Shown: positions 36,559 through 45,337 of the stretch, one piece after another
Layout: each line of letters begins with the position of its first letter
How positions within the stretch are numbered: position 1 is the stretch's first letter
Source of the DNA: Candidatus Zixiibacteriota bacterium
GTDB taxonomy: Bacteria; Zixibacteria; MSB-5A5; GN15; PGXB01
Reading direction: 5' to 3'
DNA: 64,000 nucleotides
NCBI GenBank assembly: GCA_016933955.1
Contig: JAFGTT010000038.1
Location: forward strand, 82,971 to 146,970
Program-made: the position numbers and the translations under genes
Notes under the pieces: model-generated
What the model was told of the DNA's origin: nothing
The model's input: the letters and a program-made list of their open reading frames with translations, nothing else
The model's database searches: none

Positions 36559-37317
36559 ATGAGTACCATCGCGGCAATTATCATTACCAAAAACGAAGAG
36601 GCCAATATCGGCCGTTGTCTGAAATCAGTATCATGGGCCGATGAGATAATTGTGGTCGATGACGGTTCGACTGATCGAACGCTGGAAATTGCGAAACAAA
36701 ATGGCGCCAGGGTGTATTGTATCGAATGGCAGGGATTTGGCCAGGCCAAAAATCATGCCCTCAGGCAGGCCAACTCGGATTGGATTCTTTCTATCGATGC
36801 CGATGAAGAAATTACCGAAGAACTTGCGGCTGAGATAAAAGCTGTCATTAATGCCGCCTCGGCCTGCAACGGTTATTATCTTCCCCGGATGACTAATTTT
36901 CTGGGCCGCTGGATAAAGCATTCCCGCTGGTATCCGGATTATGTGTTGCGTCTTTTCCGGCGTGAAAAGGGTTCTTTCAGCGATACACTGGTTCATGAAA
37001 AAACACTTTTGGACGGGACGACAGATAGGTTAAAAAATCACATGCGGCACTTTTCTTATCCGGATATCGATACCTACTTCAAGAAGTTAAGAAGGTATAG
37101 TGATCTGGGCGCCCGGGAGATGCATGAGAAGGGTATCAGGTTTTATTCATCGTCCCTTGTATTCCGTCCGCTGGCCTCGTTCCTTCGACATTATGTGACT
37201 GGAGCCGGTTTCCTTGATGGAATCGAGGGACTGGCGATTGCTTTTTTATCGGCGTCGGGAGTGATGATCAAATACCTTAAACTTCGCGCTTTGGAAAAGG
37301 CGGCCGGGGATGATTAG
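36559..37317 (+). CDS. Glycosyltransferase family 2 (LPS-core WaaE/KdtX-like)
   Basis: 252 residues. The GT-A fold is seen in IAAIIITKNEEANIGRCLKSV, DEIIVVDDGSTDRTLEIA, and SDWILSIDADEEITEELA with the DXD-like metal motif; GFGQAKNHALRQA and RWYPDYVLRLFRRE match the WaaE/KdtX subgroup of LPS-core beta-glycosyltransferases. Ends overlapping the next gene by 8 bp (ATGATTAG). C-terminal hydrophobic stretches suggest membrane association. Confidence 0.92.
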   Translation: MSTIAAIIITKNEEANIGRCLKSVSWADEIIVVDDGSTDRTLEIAKQNGARVYCIEWQGFGQAKNHALRQANSDWILSIDADEEITEELAAEIKAVINAASACNGYYLPRMTNFLGRWIKHSRWYPDYVLRLFRREKGSFSDTLVHEKTLLDGTTDRLKNHMRHFSYPDIDTYFKKLRRYSDLGAREMHEKGIRFYSSSLVFRPLASFLRHYVTGAGFLDGIEGLAIAFLSASGVMIKYLKLRALEKAAGDD

Positions 37318-38395
37318 AGTTCTTCATGTCGACACCGGCCGGGTTTTCCGCGGCGGTCAGCGTCAGGTTAATTTGTTGATTCATACTCTGGCCAGGTATG
37401 ATCTGGAGCAGTATCTGGCTTGTCCCGAAGGTTCTCCGCTGGCGGCGGCCGCATCGAAGGCGGTTGTGAAGCTGTTTCCTCTATCGAAAAGCAATTTTAT
37501 GCGCTTTCTTGAGCGGCGTGAAATCAGGCATTTTATTGAGGACAATCGTATCAACCTGGTTCACGCCCATGATTCTCATGCTCATACCCTGATAACTATC
37601 ATCAAAGCCAAACCGGCGCCGGCTCTGGTGGTTACGCGCCGATCGTCGGCCAGAATCGGTCTGGGAAGCCGGACCAAATACCTGGCGCATAATATCCGGT
37701 ATATTGCCATTTCGAAACATATCCGAGGACTTTTGGTGGATGGCGGGGTCCCTGAGAATATGGTCACGGTTATCAGTTCTATGATTGATTTTGAATCGTT
37801 CCGGAAGAATGCTGTCGAAATGGGAAAATATGAGGCATACCGTGAGGAGAGCCGCAAAGTTATAATCTCGGGCGGGGCTTTTGATCACGAGAAGGGTTTT
37901 TTTGATGCCGTCAGAGCAATTCAGCGATTGAGTCAAAAAAGAAAGGATTTTGTTTATTACCTGTATGGTGAGGGAACGGAAGAGAAAAAAATGAGAGAAT
38001 ATATCCGGCTAAATAACCTGACCGAAATAATCAGGATGCCCGGCTGGCAGAAAACACCCGCTGAATATCTTCAAGGAGGAACGGTGTTCATCTCGCCATC
38101 CTATGAAGAAGGCCTGAATATGTCGATTGTCGATGCTATGGCGGCCGGGGTGCCGGTGGTGGTGACCAATATCGAACCTCATGCCGAGAATGTGATCGAT
38201 CATAAAAGCGGTCTGCTTTTCAATCCGGGTGATATCAATGGTATGGCGACAGCAGCCGGGAAGATTCTTGATGATAGCAATCTAGCCTCCGGTTTGATCA
38301 GTGAAGGTCTAAAAGTAGCGGAGCGGCATGATTGCCGCCGGGTGGCCGGGCGAATTTATGACCTGTATTGTGAATTGGTTGCCTGCCGGGATTGA
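37310..38395 (+). CDS. Glycosyltransferase family 4
   Basis: 361 residues. GT-B fold: VLHVDTGRVFRGGQRQVNLLI at the N-terminus, NLVHAHDSHAHTL, and the C-terminal donor site VFISPSYEEGLNMSIVDAMAAGVPVVVT with the E-x7-E motif characteristic of GT4. NMVTVISSMIDFESF marks the linker. Third glycosyltransferase of the cluster; it probably extends the same surface glycan. The sugar is unknown. Followed 20 bp later by rel. Confidence 0.92.
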   Translation: MIRVLHVDTGRVFRGGQRQVNLLIHTLARYDLEQYLACPEGSPLAAAASKAVVKLFPLSKSNFMRFLERREIRHFIEDNRINLVHAHDSHAHTLITIIKAKPAPALVVTRRSSARIGLGSRTKYLAHNIRYIAISKHIRGLLVDGGVPENMVTVISSMIDFESFRKNAVEMGKYEAYREESRKVIISGGAFDHEKGFFDAVRAIQRLSQKRKDFVYYLYGEGTEEKKMREYIRLNNLTEIIRMPGWQKTPAEYLQGGTVFISPSYEEGLNMSIVDAMAAGVPVVVTNIEPHAENVIDHKSGLLFNPGDINGMATAAGKILDDSNLASGLISEGLKVAERHDCRRVAGRIYDLYCELVACRD

Positions 38396-38415
38396 AAGGC
38401 GTATAATATAAAATC

Positions 38416-40569
38416 ATGAATCTTGCCGAATTTATAATAGGCATTGAGGCCTTCAATGCCAATGTCAATATTCCGCTTTTAAGGCGGGCCTATGAATTTT
38501 CCGAGCGGGCTCATGCCGGACAGATGCGTGAATCGGGCGAACGGTATGTGGAGCACTCGCTCAACGTCGCTTTTATCCTGGCCGATCTGCATCTGGATTC
38601 ATCCACGCTGGCGGCGGCCCTGATGCACGATGTGGTCGAGGATACAGGGGTTAAGCTGGAGGATATCGGCGCCGAATTCGGAGATGAAATCGCCGCCCTG
38701 GTCGACGGTGTCACCAAAATCGGTTCGGTTAAAGCGGCTTCGGACGAGGAACAGCAACTGGAGTATTTCCGAAAGATGCTTCTATCCATGGCCCGCGATA
38801 TCCGGGTGATTTTGATTAAACTGGCGGATCGCCTTAACAATATGCGGACCCTGCATTACCTGCCCCGGGATAAACAGGTTCGAATCGCCGAGGAGACGCG
38901 CAATGTTTATGCTCCATTGGCTCATAGATTCGGAATATCCAAAATAAAAACGGAGCTTGAGGATCTATCCCTCAAATATCTTGAACCCGAGGCCTATACC
39001 GATATTGTTCGGAAGATCGAGCTGACCCGGGAAGAGCGGGAGGCCTATGTCGAATCGGTTATCGAACCGATACGCAAAACTCTGGCCGAGGCGGGAATCA
39101 AGGCCGCCGTGAACGGCCGGGCCAAACACATCGACTCGATTTATCGGAAAATAAAAATTCGCAAAGTCCCTTTTGAGAAAATCGCCGATTTAATCGCCAT
39201 CCGGGTTCTAGTCCGGACCAAAGCGGAATGTTATCATGCCCTGGGAGTAATCCATGAGATGTGGCCGCCGGTGCGGTCGAAGTTTGCCGATTATATCGCC
39301 ACCCCCAAGCCGAATAATTACCAGTCGCTGCATACGGCTTTTGTCGGGGCGGGTAAACAGATTGTCGAGATCCAGATACGCACCTATGAAATGCACCGGG
39401 TGGCGGAAAACGGAATCGCCGCGCACTGGTTGTACAAGGAAGGAAGGCAACAACTCGACAAAGGTGATCGGCAGATGCTCTGGCTCAGGGATGTTCTCGA
39501 CTGGCAGAAAGATATGACCAATCCGTCGGAACTTCTGGAATATCTCAAGATCGACCTGTTTGCCGAAGATATTTATGTATTTACACCGGGAGGGGAGATC
39601 AAACATCTTTTGGCCGGAGCCACCCCGTTGGATTTTGCCTTTGCCATCCATACCGAAATCGGTCTGCACTGCAGTGGCGCCAGGATCAACGGGCGGATTT
39701 CACCGCTTAATTCCAAGTTGAAATCCGGAGATGAAGTCGAAATCCTGACCAATCCGCATCGCCACCCCTCGCAGGACTGGTTAAATATTGCCACTACCTC
39801 CAATGCCCGGGCCAGGATTCGACGCTGGCTCAAACAAACCGGTTATGATCAGGCGGTGGATCTGGGCAGAGAGCTTTTAGACCGGGAATTGAAACGGGCT
39901 CGCCATAAATTTCCCTCCGATGAAGAGTTGCTCGAAGTGGCCCAGGGGTTGTCATTCAAGTCGGTCGACGGATTGCTTTACGCCATCGGAAGCGGGAATA
40001 TCTCAACGGCACACGCTCTGTCGAAAATTATTCCCGAGGATGCGGGCGATCAGAAAACGCCTCTGGTGGAGCAGGTTCTTGAAAAATTCCGGGTTGAACG
40101 AGGGATTAAGATTGAGGGGCTGGACAATATGATGTTCCGGTTCGCCAAATGCTGTCAGCCGATTCCGGGCGAGGAAATTATCGGATATATTACCCGTGGC
40201 CGGGGAGTGACCATCCACAGGGCTGATTGCCCGGCCGCCCAGGAATTGATTACTCAGCCGGAGCGGACAGTTCCAGTATCATGGAGTGTCTCCCGCGACC
40301 AAACCTTCGTTGTCAGGTTGGAAGTCCAGGTTGAATCACGGAAAAATATCCTGGTCGATATCACCGACACCATCGCCGACAGTAACACTAATGTCCGGGG
40401 TGTTCAAATCAATACAGGCGACACCAGTTCGATAGGGGTATTTATTGTCGAAGTCAAGAATCTGGGACAACTGGAAAGAGTCCTTCGAAAAATAAAGAGA
40501 GTCAAAGGAGTCATCTCGGTCAGGCGAGCGCATAGCAGACATGTTCCGGGTGATTCGAATCAGTCATGA
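38416..40569 (+). CDS. rel: Bifunctional (p)ppGpp synthetase/hydrolase (Rel/SpoT)
   Basis: 717 residues with all domains of the long RSH type. HD hydrolase: ERYVEHSLNVAFILADL and ALMHDVVEDTGV (HDxxED) near residues 42-80. Synthetase: IADLIAIRVLVRTKAECYHA and DYIATPKPNNYQSLHT. TGS domain from about residue 384 (DIYVFTPGGEIKHLLAGATP), a zinc-finger/helical region (FAKCCQPIPGEEIIGYITRG) and a C-terminal ACT domain (last 75 residues). Both active sites look intact, so it can make and degrade the alarmone. Its position between glycosyltransferase and GT-C genes is unusual but may simply reflect read-through. The last 4 bp overlap the next gene. Confidence 0.97.
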   Translation: MNLAEFIIGIEAFNANVNIPLLRRAYEFSERAHAGQMRESGERYVEHSLNVAFILADLHLDSSTLAAALMHDVVEDTGVKLEDIGAEFGDEIAALVDGVTKIGSVKAASDEEQQLEYFRKMLLSMARDIRVILIKLADRLNNMRTLHYLPRDKQVRIAEETRNVYAPLAHRFGISKIKTELEDLSLKYLEPEAYTDIVRKIELTREEREAYVESVIEPIRKTLAEAGIKAAVNGRAKHIDSIYRKIKIRKVPFEKIADLIAIRVLVRTKAECYHALGVIHEMWPPVRSKFADYIATPKPNNYQSLHTAFVGAGKQIVEIQIRTYEMHRVAENGIAAHWLYKEGRQQLDKGDRQMLWLRDVLDWQKDMTNPSELLEYLKIDLFAEDIYVFTPGGEIKHLLAGATPLDFAFAIHTEIGLHCSGARINGRISPLNSKLKSGDEVEILTNPHRHPSQDWLNIATTSNARARIRRWLKQTGYDQAVDLGRELLDRELKRARHKFPSDEELLEVAQGLSFKSVDGLLYAIGSGNISTAHALSKIIPEDAGDQKTPLVEQVLEKFRVERGIKIEGLDNMMFRFAKCCQPIPGEEIIGYITRGRGVTIHRADCPAAQELITQPERTVPVSWSVSRDQTFVVRLEVQVESRKNILVDITDTIADSNTNVRGVQINTGDTSSIGVFIVEVKNLGQLERVLRKIKRVKGVISVRRAHSRHVPGDSNQS

Positions 40570-42038
40570 AAAGGCAACGCCTTATTATCCTTATAACGGC
40601 GATTATTATTTATTTCATTCTGGTTGCGGTTGTATGGGATTATTCTATTGATGATGCCTTTGTCACCTTCCGTTATGCCGAACATCTGGCCGATGGTCAT
40701 GGACTGGTTTTCAATATCGGGGAGAAACCGGTTGAGGGGTATTCCAATTTCCTCTGGCTGTTGATCCTGGCCCTGGTCTACAAATTGGGGCTGGCGACTT
40801 ATCTGACGGCAAAAATTCTGGGCATAGCTCTGTTTTTAGTATCCGCTCTGATCTGGTTTTTCTTATTCTGTCGTACCGAAGGTTATTTGTGGTTAATCGG
40901 ACCATTGTTGTTGATAACGCCCTATACCTCATTCTGGGCGGTGAGTGGTCTGGAACTTGGCCTCCATGCCATGCTTCTGGCCGGAGCGGTTTTTTCACTT
41001 TTTCGGAAGTCGCTTTGGTCAATCCCATTTACATCGGCCCTGGTTATGACTCGATCGGAGGGGGCGGTTATTGGCCTGATTTTAATTATGGTCCGGTGGT
41101 TGACAGACAGGGAAGGCAAAAAGGCGGCTACGAAACTGTACATAATTAATCTGATATTTCTGGTAATCACCTTTGGTGCCCTGGCTATATTCCGTCTTAG
41201 TGTTTTCGGATATCCCATGCCCAATACCTTTTATGCCAAATCATCATTTTCGATAATCAGTCTGATAGAGTTGGGCCGACCGCTGTTGTACTTTCTGCCG
41301 CTGACGGTTCTTTTTCTTTATGGCCTTATTCCGTTGATTCGTAAATCGGGGGAAACCAGCGAGGCCGCCACGGCAATCTTCGTATGGCTCGGTATGGCGG
41401 TTATCAGTTGCCTTGCCAGCCCGGTAATGAATTTTAATTCCCGTTATATGATCGCTTTTCTACCGTTTTTTCTGATGGTGGCCTTAATGTCTTTGGAGCA
41501 TTTCTCACGACCGAATGTAATCAGGGCGTTTTTGATGGTTTCTGTAATTTCCCTGTTGATTCCAATTTCGGCTGTCTTGCAGACCGTATCACAGGAGAGA
41601 GAAATCATGGCGGCGCAGTCGAATTTGATTGATTATTTAAAGCGGCAGCCGGATGAAATAATGGTGTCGCTAACCGATGTCGGTCGTGTCCCGTATTATA
41701 CCGTGGCGAAATATAATGATATTTGGGGGCTGGTTTCCGAAGATGTTGCTCATCGGGGATTTAATGCTCTTCGAGAATATCTTCGTTTCCCCGATTATTT
41801 TATCCTGGTCGGTTATATGGGAAATGATGGTCCCAGATTGCGGTTCGGGAGGGAGCGGTTGATTACGAGAAATCGCGGTTTTAAACAAGCCTACAGGCTG
41901 ACGGGAGCGGGGTTACCATCTGATGCCCGGCTGGAAACACCGGGATACTATTATTTGATTTTCAAAAAAGAGGAGCGAGCAGTCGATTCACTTCTGGAAC
42001 TATATCCGATAAATCCGGTTAAAGAGGTAATTCGGTAA
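40566..42038 (+). CDS. Multi-TM glycosyltransferase-like protein (GT-C fold)
   Basis: 490 residues with about 10 hydrophobic helices. The first loop contains DYSIDDAFVTFRYAEHLADG and VFNIGEKPVEGYSNFLW, with the acidic pair that GT-C enzymes use to bind polyprenyl-phosphate sugars. The C-terminal quarter (after about residue 340) is a soluble, periplasmic-like domain. ATG overlaps the stop of rel. Probably transfers a sugar from a lipid carrier onto a surface glycan; the acceptor is unknown. Confidence 0.8.
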   Translation: MKRQRLIILITAIIIYFILVAVVWDYSIDDAFVTFRYAEHLADGHGLVFNIGEKPVEGYSNFLWLLILALVYKLGLATYLTAKILGIALFLVSALIWFFLFCRTEGYLWLIGPLLLITPYTSFWAVSGLELGLHAMLLAGAVFSLFRKSLWSIPFTSALVMTRSEGAVIGLILIMVRWLTDREGKKAATKLYIINLIFLVITFGALAIFRLSVFGYPMPNTFYAKSSFSIISLIELGRPLLYFLPLTVLFLYGLIPLIRKSGETSEAATAIFVWLGMAVISCLASPVMNFNSRYMIAFLPFFLMVALMSLEHFSRPNVIRAFLMVSVISLLIPISAVLQTVSQEREIMAAQSNLIDYLKRQPDEIMVSLTDVGRVPYYTVAKYNDIWGLVSEDVAHRGFNALREYLRFPDYFILVGYMGNDGPRLRFGRERLITRNRGFKQAYRLTGAGLPSDARLETPGYYYLIFKKEERAVDSLLELYPINPVKEVIR

Positions 42039-42061
42039 TGTAAAGTGATTGGTGAAAGATA

Positions 42062-42691
42062 ATGGATGATAAAAATTGTCCGTCATGCGGCGGACCGGTC
42101 CAATCGGGGGCTTCCTTTTGCCGGAATTGCGGCCATGATCTGGATGGGGAAAGCAAAAATTGTATCTCCAGGAAAAACGGTTGGCTGGCCATTGTTCTGG
42201 CAATTGCCGTGTTCGGGGCTTTTTATCTGGTTTTGATGGCGGAAAAAGGTCCGGGTCGACAGGCTGATATGCATCAACACGGTCAGGATATGGCCGCCAT
42301 GAGCGACGATCAGATGGGTATGATATCGCAGCTTCCGGTTGATTATGACAGCCTGGTACAGATGGGAAATGGTTTTATGGATGACGGCATCTATCAGATG
42401 GCTATCACCTGCTACACCCGGGCACTGGCCATCGACTCGACCGATCCCAATGTCCTTACCGATCTCGGAGTCTGTTACCATGCCTCCAACGACCCGGAGA
42501 AAGCAGTATCAGTGTTTGAACAAGCCATCAGGATAGATCCGGATCATATGATAACCTATTTCAATCTGGGCGTTGTTTGCGGCGAGATGAATCAGCCGGA
42601 AAAAATGAAGTTTTACTGGAATAAACTGATCGAGAAATTTCCGGGGACACCCATGGCCGATTCGGTTCGCAGTTATCTCAAACGTCTTTGA
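42062..42691 (+). CDS. Zinc-ribbon membrane protein with TPR repeats
   Basis: 209 residues. The N-terminal double-Cys ribbon CPSCGGPVQSGASFCRNCG (residues 5-23), one TM segment (about 40-58, LAIVLAIAVFGAFYLVLM), a His/Met-rich linker (ADMHQHGQDMAAMSDDQMGM) that could bind metal, then about three TPR units (AITCYTRALAIDSTDPNVL; AVSVFEQAIRIDPDHMITYF). Such ribbon-TM-TPR proteins are common in delta/FCB genomes but are uncharacterised. Confidence 0.75.
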   Translation: MDDKNCPSCGGPVQSGASFCRNCGHDLDGESKNCISRKNGWLAIVLAIAVFGAFYLVLMAEKGPGRQADMHQHGQDMAAMSDDQMGMISQLPVDYDSLVQMGNGFMDDGIYQMAITCYTRALAIDSTDPNVLTDLGVCYHASNDPEKAVSVFEQAIRIDPDHMITYFNLGVVCGEMNQPEKMKFYWNKLIEKFPGTPMADSVRSYLKRL

Positions 42692-42755
42692 TAGATTGAC
42701 CGGGGTCGGAATAAAAATAATTGTATTGGCCGGACTGTTTTTTTAGATTGATTCC

Positions 42756-43484
42756 ATGGATGGACTTTCGGTGATATTAAGAAAAACCGGGCTGTATGAC
42801 CTTCTTGATTTTGTTTTTCCTCCTATATGTCTGGGTTGTGACGAGTTCAATGATAATTCTGACGAATTGGTCTGTGATAGGTGCTGGAAAAGAATCGAAC
42901 CGATTGAATATCCCTTTTGCCTGAATTGTCATGAAATTCTTCCGCGGGGCGGGTCATGCGGCGGATGTCCAGCCGGGGAAACTCTTCCGGTATTCGCACT
43001 GGGCCATTTTGTCGATCCGCTGAAAAAAATAATCCACCATTTCAAATATCATGGTTACCGGAAGCTCGGTATTGAGTTGGCCGGCCGTCTGGTTGACAGG
43101 CAAGGCGCGCTTATGGCCGGAAGGAAAATCGAGGCGGTCATTCCCATTCCGTTGCACAGTTACCGCCATAAATCGCGGGGTTTTAACCAGGCGGCCATTA
43201 TGTCCGATATAATCGGTGAGCGATTAAATGTGCCGGTCGATTCTGACAGCCTGGTTAAAATCAGGCGGACCCGGGATCAGGCCAGACTCAGGCCAGCGGA
43301 GCGCGATAGGAATATCCGGGGTGCATTTTCCGTCATTAGCGAAGAACTAAAGGGAATGCGGGTGATACTGGTGGATGATGTTATTACGACCGGCACCACG
43401 GTGCATGAAGCTAGCCGGGTATTGAAGGAGGCTGGAATAAAAGTGGCCGCAGTCGCTGCCGCGGCTCTGGCCGGATTAAATTAA
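42756..43484 (+). CDS. comF: ComF-family phosphoribosyltransferase-like protein
   Basis: 242 residues. The N-terminal Cys-rich ribbon (FPPICLGCDEF, CDRCWKRI, CLNCHEILPRGGSCGGC) and a C-terminal PRTase domain with RGFNQAAIMSDIIGERL and the PRPP loop VILVDDVITTGTTVHEAS define ComF. Needed for DNA uptake in competent species; otherwise of unclear role. No other competence gene is here. Starts 64 bp after the TPR gene and ends 1 bp before the recombinase start. Confidence 0.94.
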   Translation: MDGLSVILRKTGLYDLLDFVFPPICLGCDEFNDNSDELVCDRCWKRIEPIEYPFCLNCHEILPRGGSCGGCPAGETLPVFALGHFVDPLKKIIHHFKYHGYRKLGIELAGRLVDRQGALMAGRKIEAVIPIPLHSYRHKSRGFNQAAIMSDIIGERLNVPVDSDSLVKIRRTRDQARLRPAERDRNIRGAFSVISEELKGMRVILVDDVITTGTTVHEASRVLKEAGIKVAAVAAAALAGLN

Positions 43485-43485
43485 G

Positions 43486-44397
43486 ATGAACAATATTGCC
43501 GAACATAGTGCCGTTATCGAAGATTACCTTCAATCTCTGGAACTGGAACGCGGACTGGCAGCCAATAGCCTGGTGGCCTACCGGCGCGATATCCGCGAGT
43601 TTTTAACGATGTTCAAGCTGGAAGGGAAATTCGACGCCTCCCATCGGACGGTTAATGATTATATTTATAGGCTCAGCAATCTCAATCGCAAACCGACCTC
43701 AATCGCCCGCAAGTTGTCTTCCCTGAAAAATTTCTACAAATTTCTTTTCGAGCGGGGAATGGTGGCCGAAAATCCATTTGATTATGCGCGGGTCCCTAAA
43801 ATCTCACGATATCATCCCGATTATCTTTCGGTCGAAGAGGTCGGCCGGATTCTGGATTGTCCCGATGAAAAAACGGATACGGGCATAAGGGATAAGGCCA
43901 TATTGGAGTTATTATACGGTGCCGGTCTTCGCATTTCCGAATTGATTGACCTGAAGATGTCGGCCGTGTATGATGAGATCGGTTTTTTGAAAATAGTCGG
44001 CAAAGGAAGCAAGGAGCGACTGGTACCGTTCGGACGCTATGCCCGGCAGGCGGTGGAGAAATATTTGACTCAAATCCGGGAGAAGAAACGATCCTCGATT
44101 ACCAGCGATATACTTTTTCTGTCGCGGCTGAACAAGAAATTTTCCCGGACCGGGGTCTGGAAAATAGTTCGAAAATATGCTTGTCAGGCAGGGGTAACCA
44201 AGGATGTCACCCCACATACTTTTCGGCATAGCTTCGCGACCCACATGATCGAGGGCGGGGCCGATCTGAGAACGGTCCAGGAATTGCTCGGTCATGCCAG
44301 TATCACCACGACTCAGATTTACACGCAGGTTGATAAAGATTATCTTTTATCGATACATAGGGAATACCATCCCCGCGAACGGGCGGTGAAAGAATAG
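43486..44397 (+). CDS. Tyrosine site-specific recombinase, XerC/XerD type
   Basis: 303 residues, usual for Xer proteins. N-terminal SAM-like core-binding domain (SLELERGLAANSLVAYRRDIREFL, LSSLKNFYKFL), then the catalytic domain with GAGLRISELIDLKMS (Arg I), GKGSKERLVPFG (Lys), HTFRHSFATHMIEGGADLRT (HxxR), LLGHASITTTQIYT (His and nucleophile Tyr). Likely resolves chromosome dimers at dif, with a second Xer elsewhere. It is inside a housekeeping run without flanking mobile signals, so not an integrase of a mobile element. Confidence 0.94.
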   Translation: MNNIAEHSAVIEDYLQSLELERGLAANSLVAYRRDIREFLTMFKLEGKFDASHRTVNDYIYRLSNLNRKPTSIARKLSSLKNFYKFLFERGMVAENPFDYARVPKISRYHPDYLSVEEVGRILDCPDEKTDTGIRDKAILELLYGAGLRISELIDLKMSAVYDEIGFLKIVGKGSKERLVPFGRYARQAVEKYLTQIREKKRSSITSDILFLSRLNKKFSRTGVWKIVRKYACQAGVTKDVTPHTFRHSFATHMIEGGADLRTVQELLGHASITTTQIYTQVDKDYLLSIHREYHPRERAVKE

Positions 44398-44407
44398 CAG
44401 AATTATT

Positions 44408-45334
44408 ATGTTTCATTGTGCCTGCAGACAGGAAGGGGTCGATCTGGTTTTTCGACTGTCGAAAATGTTCGAACAGAACCAGATCTCTATCCATTATTTC
44501 CGGACCATCGAAGAACTTCTGGTAATCTCCCAGCGGTATCAACTGGACCTGGCCGTTATCGCCGGAACCGGGCCGTTTTTAAAGGAGCTGGAGCTGGTTC
44601 GGATGATAAAGAGCCATATTTTTCTGTCGATCGTTCCAACCGTCATGTATCATCCCGATCCGGCCGAGGATATCCTGATTGCCGGGTATCAGAACGGGGT
44701 CGAGGATTTTCTCTTTGGCCCATGGAAAGACAAGCTCTTTGAAGTACGGCTGAAAATGCTGGCCGAGCGTAGCCGCCGCGATATTTCTTTTAATCCCTCG
44801 ACAGCCCTTCCGGGGCCGGGACTGATTGAAAAGGAAATTGAACGGCTGATCAAACTTGAAGCCGATTTTGCCCTTTGTTATGCCGACCTGGATGATTTCA
44901 AAGCATATAATGACTATTACGGCTACTATTACGGCGACCATATGATCCGCCTGACGGCGCGGATTATCCGCGACGCCGTATTCGATATCTGCCGCGAGGG
45001 TTTTGTGGGGCATATCGGCGGTGATGATTTCATGTATATAATTCCTCCAGGACAGGTGAGTTTCGTTTGCGAAAGCATTATTAAAGTTTTCGATGCCATT
45101 GCACCGTATCGTTATGCCGCCGAGGACCGCGACCGGGGTGTTATTCAAACGCGTAACCGCAAAGGGGAGATGGAAACATTTAATCTTCTCAGTATCTCCA
45201 TAGCGGTTCTGGTCAATAAACGGGGCAATTTCACTCATATCGGAGAAATGTCGCATATGCTGGCCGACCTTAAGAAATACGCCAAGTCCCTACATGGTTC
45301 GAATTACGTGGTCGAGCGGCGGAAGAAGTATTGA
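44408..45334 (+). CDS. GGDEF-like protein with receiver-like N-terminus, motif altered to GGDDF
   Basis: 308 residues. Residues 1-120 resemble a response-regulator receiver fold (LDLAVIAGTGPFLKELELVRMI, VPTVMYH, GVEDFLFGPWKDKLFEVRLKML) but lack the acidic pocket. The GGDEF domain runs from about 135: FALCYADLDDFKAYNDYYGYYYGD (metal Asp and substrate region) and GHIGGDDFMYII, where the signature reads GGDDF (204-208) instead of GG(D/E)EF. The Glu-to-Asp change may weaken or abolish c-di-GMP synthesis; other residues look intact. Convergent with the next gene, 3 bp apart, with no terminator visible. Confidence 0.82.
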   Translation: MFHCACRQEGVDLVFRLSKMFEQNQISIHYFRTIEELLVISQRYQLDLAVIAGTGPFLKELELVRMIKSHIFLSIVPTVMYHPDPAEDILIAGYQNGVEDFLFGPWKDKLFEVRLKMLAERSRRDISFNPSTALPGPGLIEKEIERLIKLEADFALCYADLDDFKAYNDYYGYYYGDHMIRLTARIIRDAVFDICREGFVGHIGGDDFMYIIPPGQVSFVCESIIKVFDAIAPYRYAAEDRDRGVIQTRNRKGEMETFNLLSISIAVLVNKRGNFTHIGEMSHMLADLKKYAKSLHGSNYVVERRKKY

Positions 45335-45337
45335 CCG

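Noticed and set aside
43486..44397. Integrase of a mobile element
   Set aside because: The recombinase is of housekeeping Xer size, lies within a run of core genes, and has no att-like repeats or cargo.
44579..45256. A 225-codon minus-strand frame opposite the GGDEF-like gene
   Set aside because: Mirror of the GGDEF domain; no independent signal.
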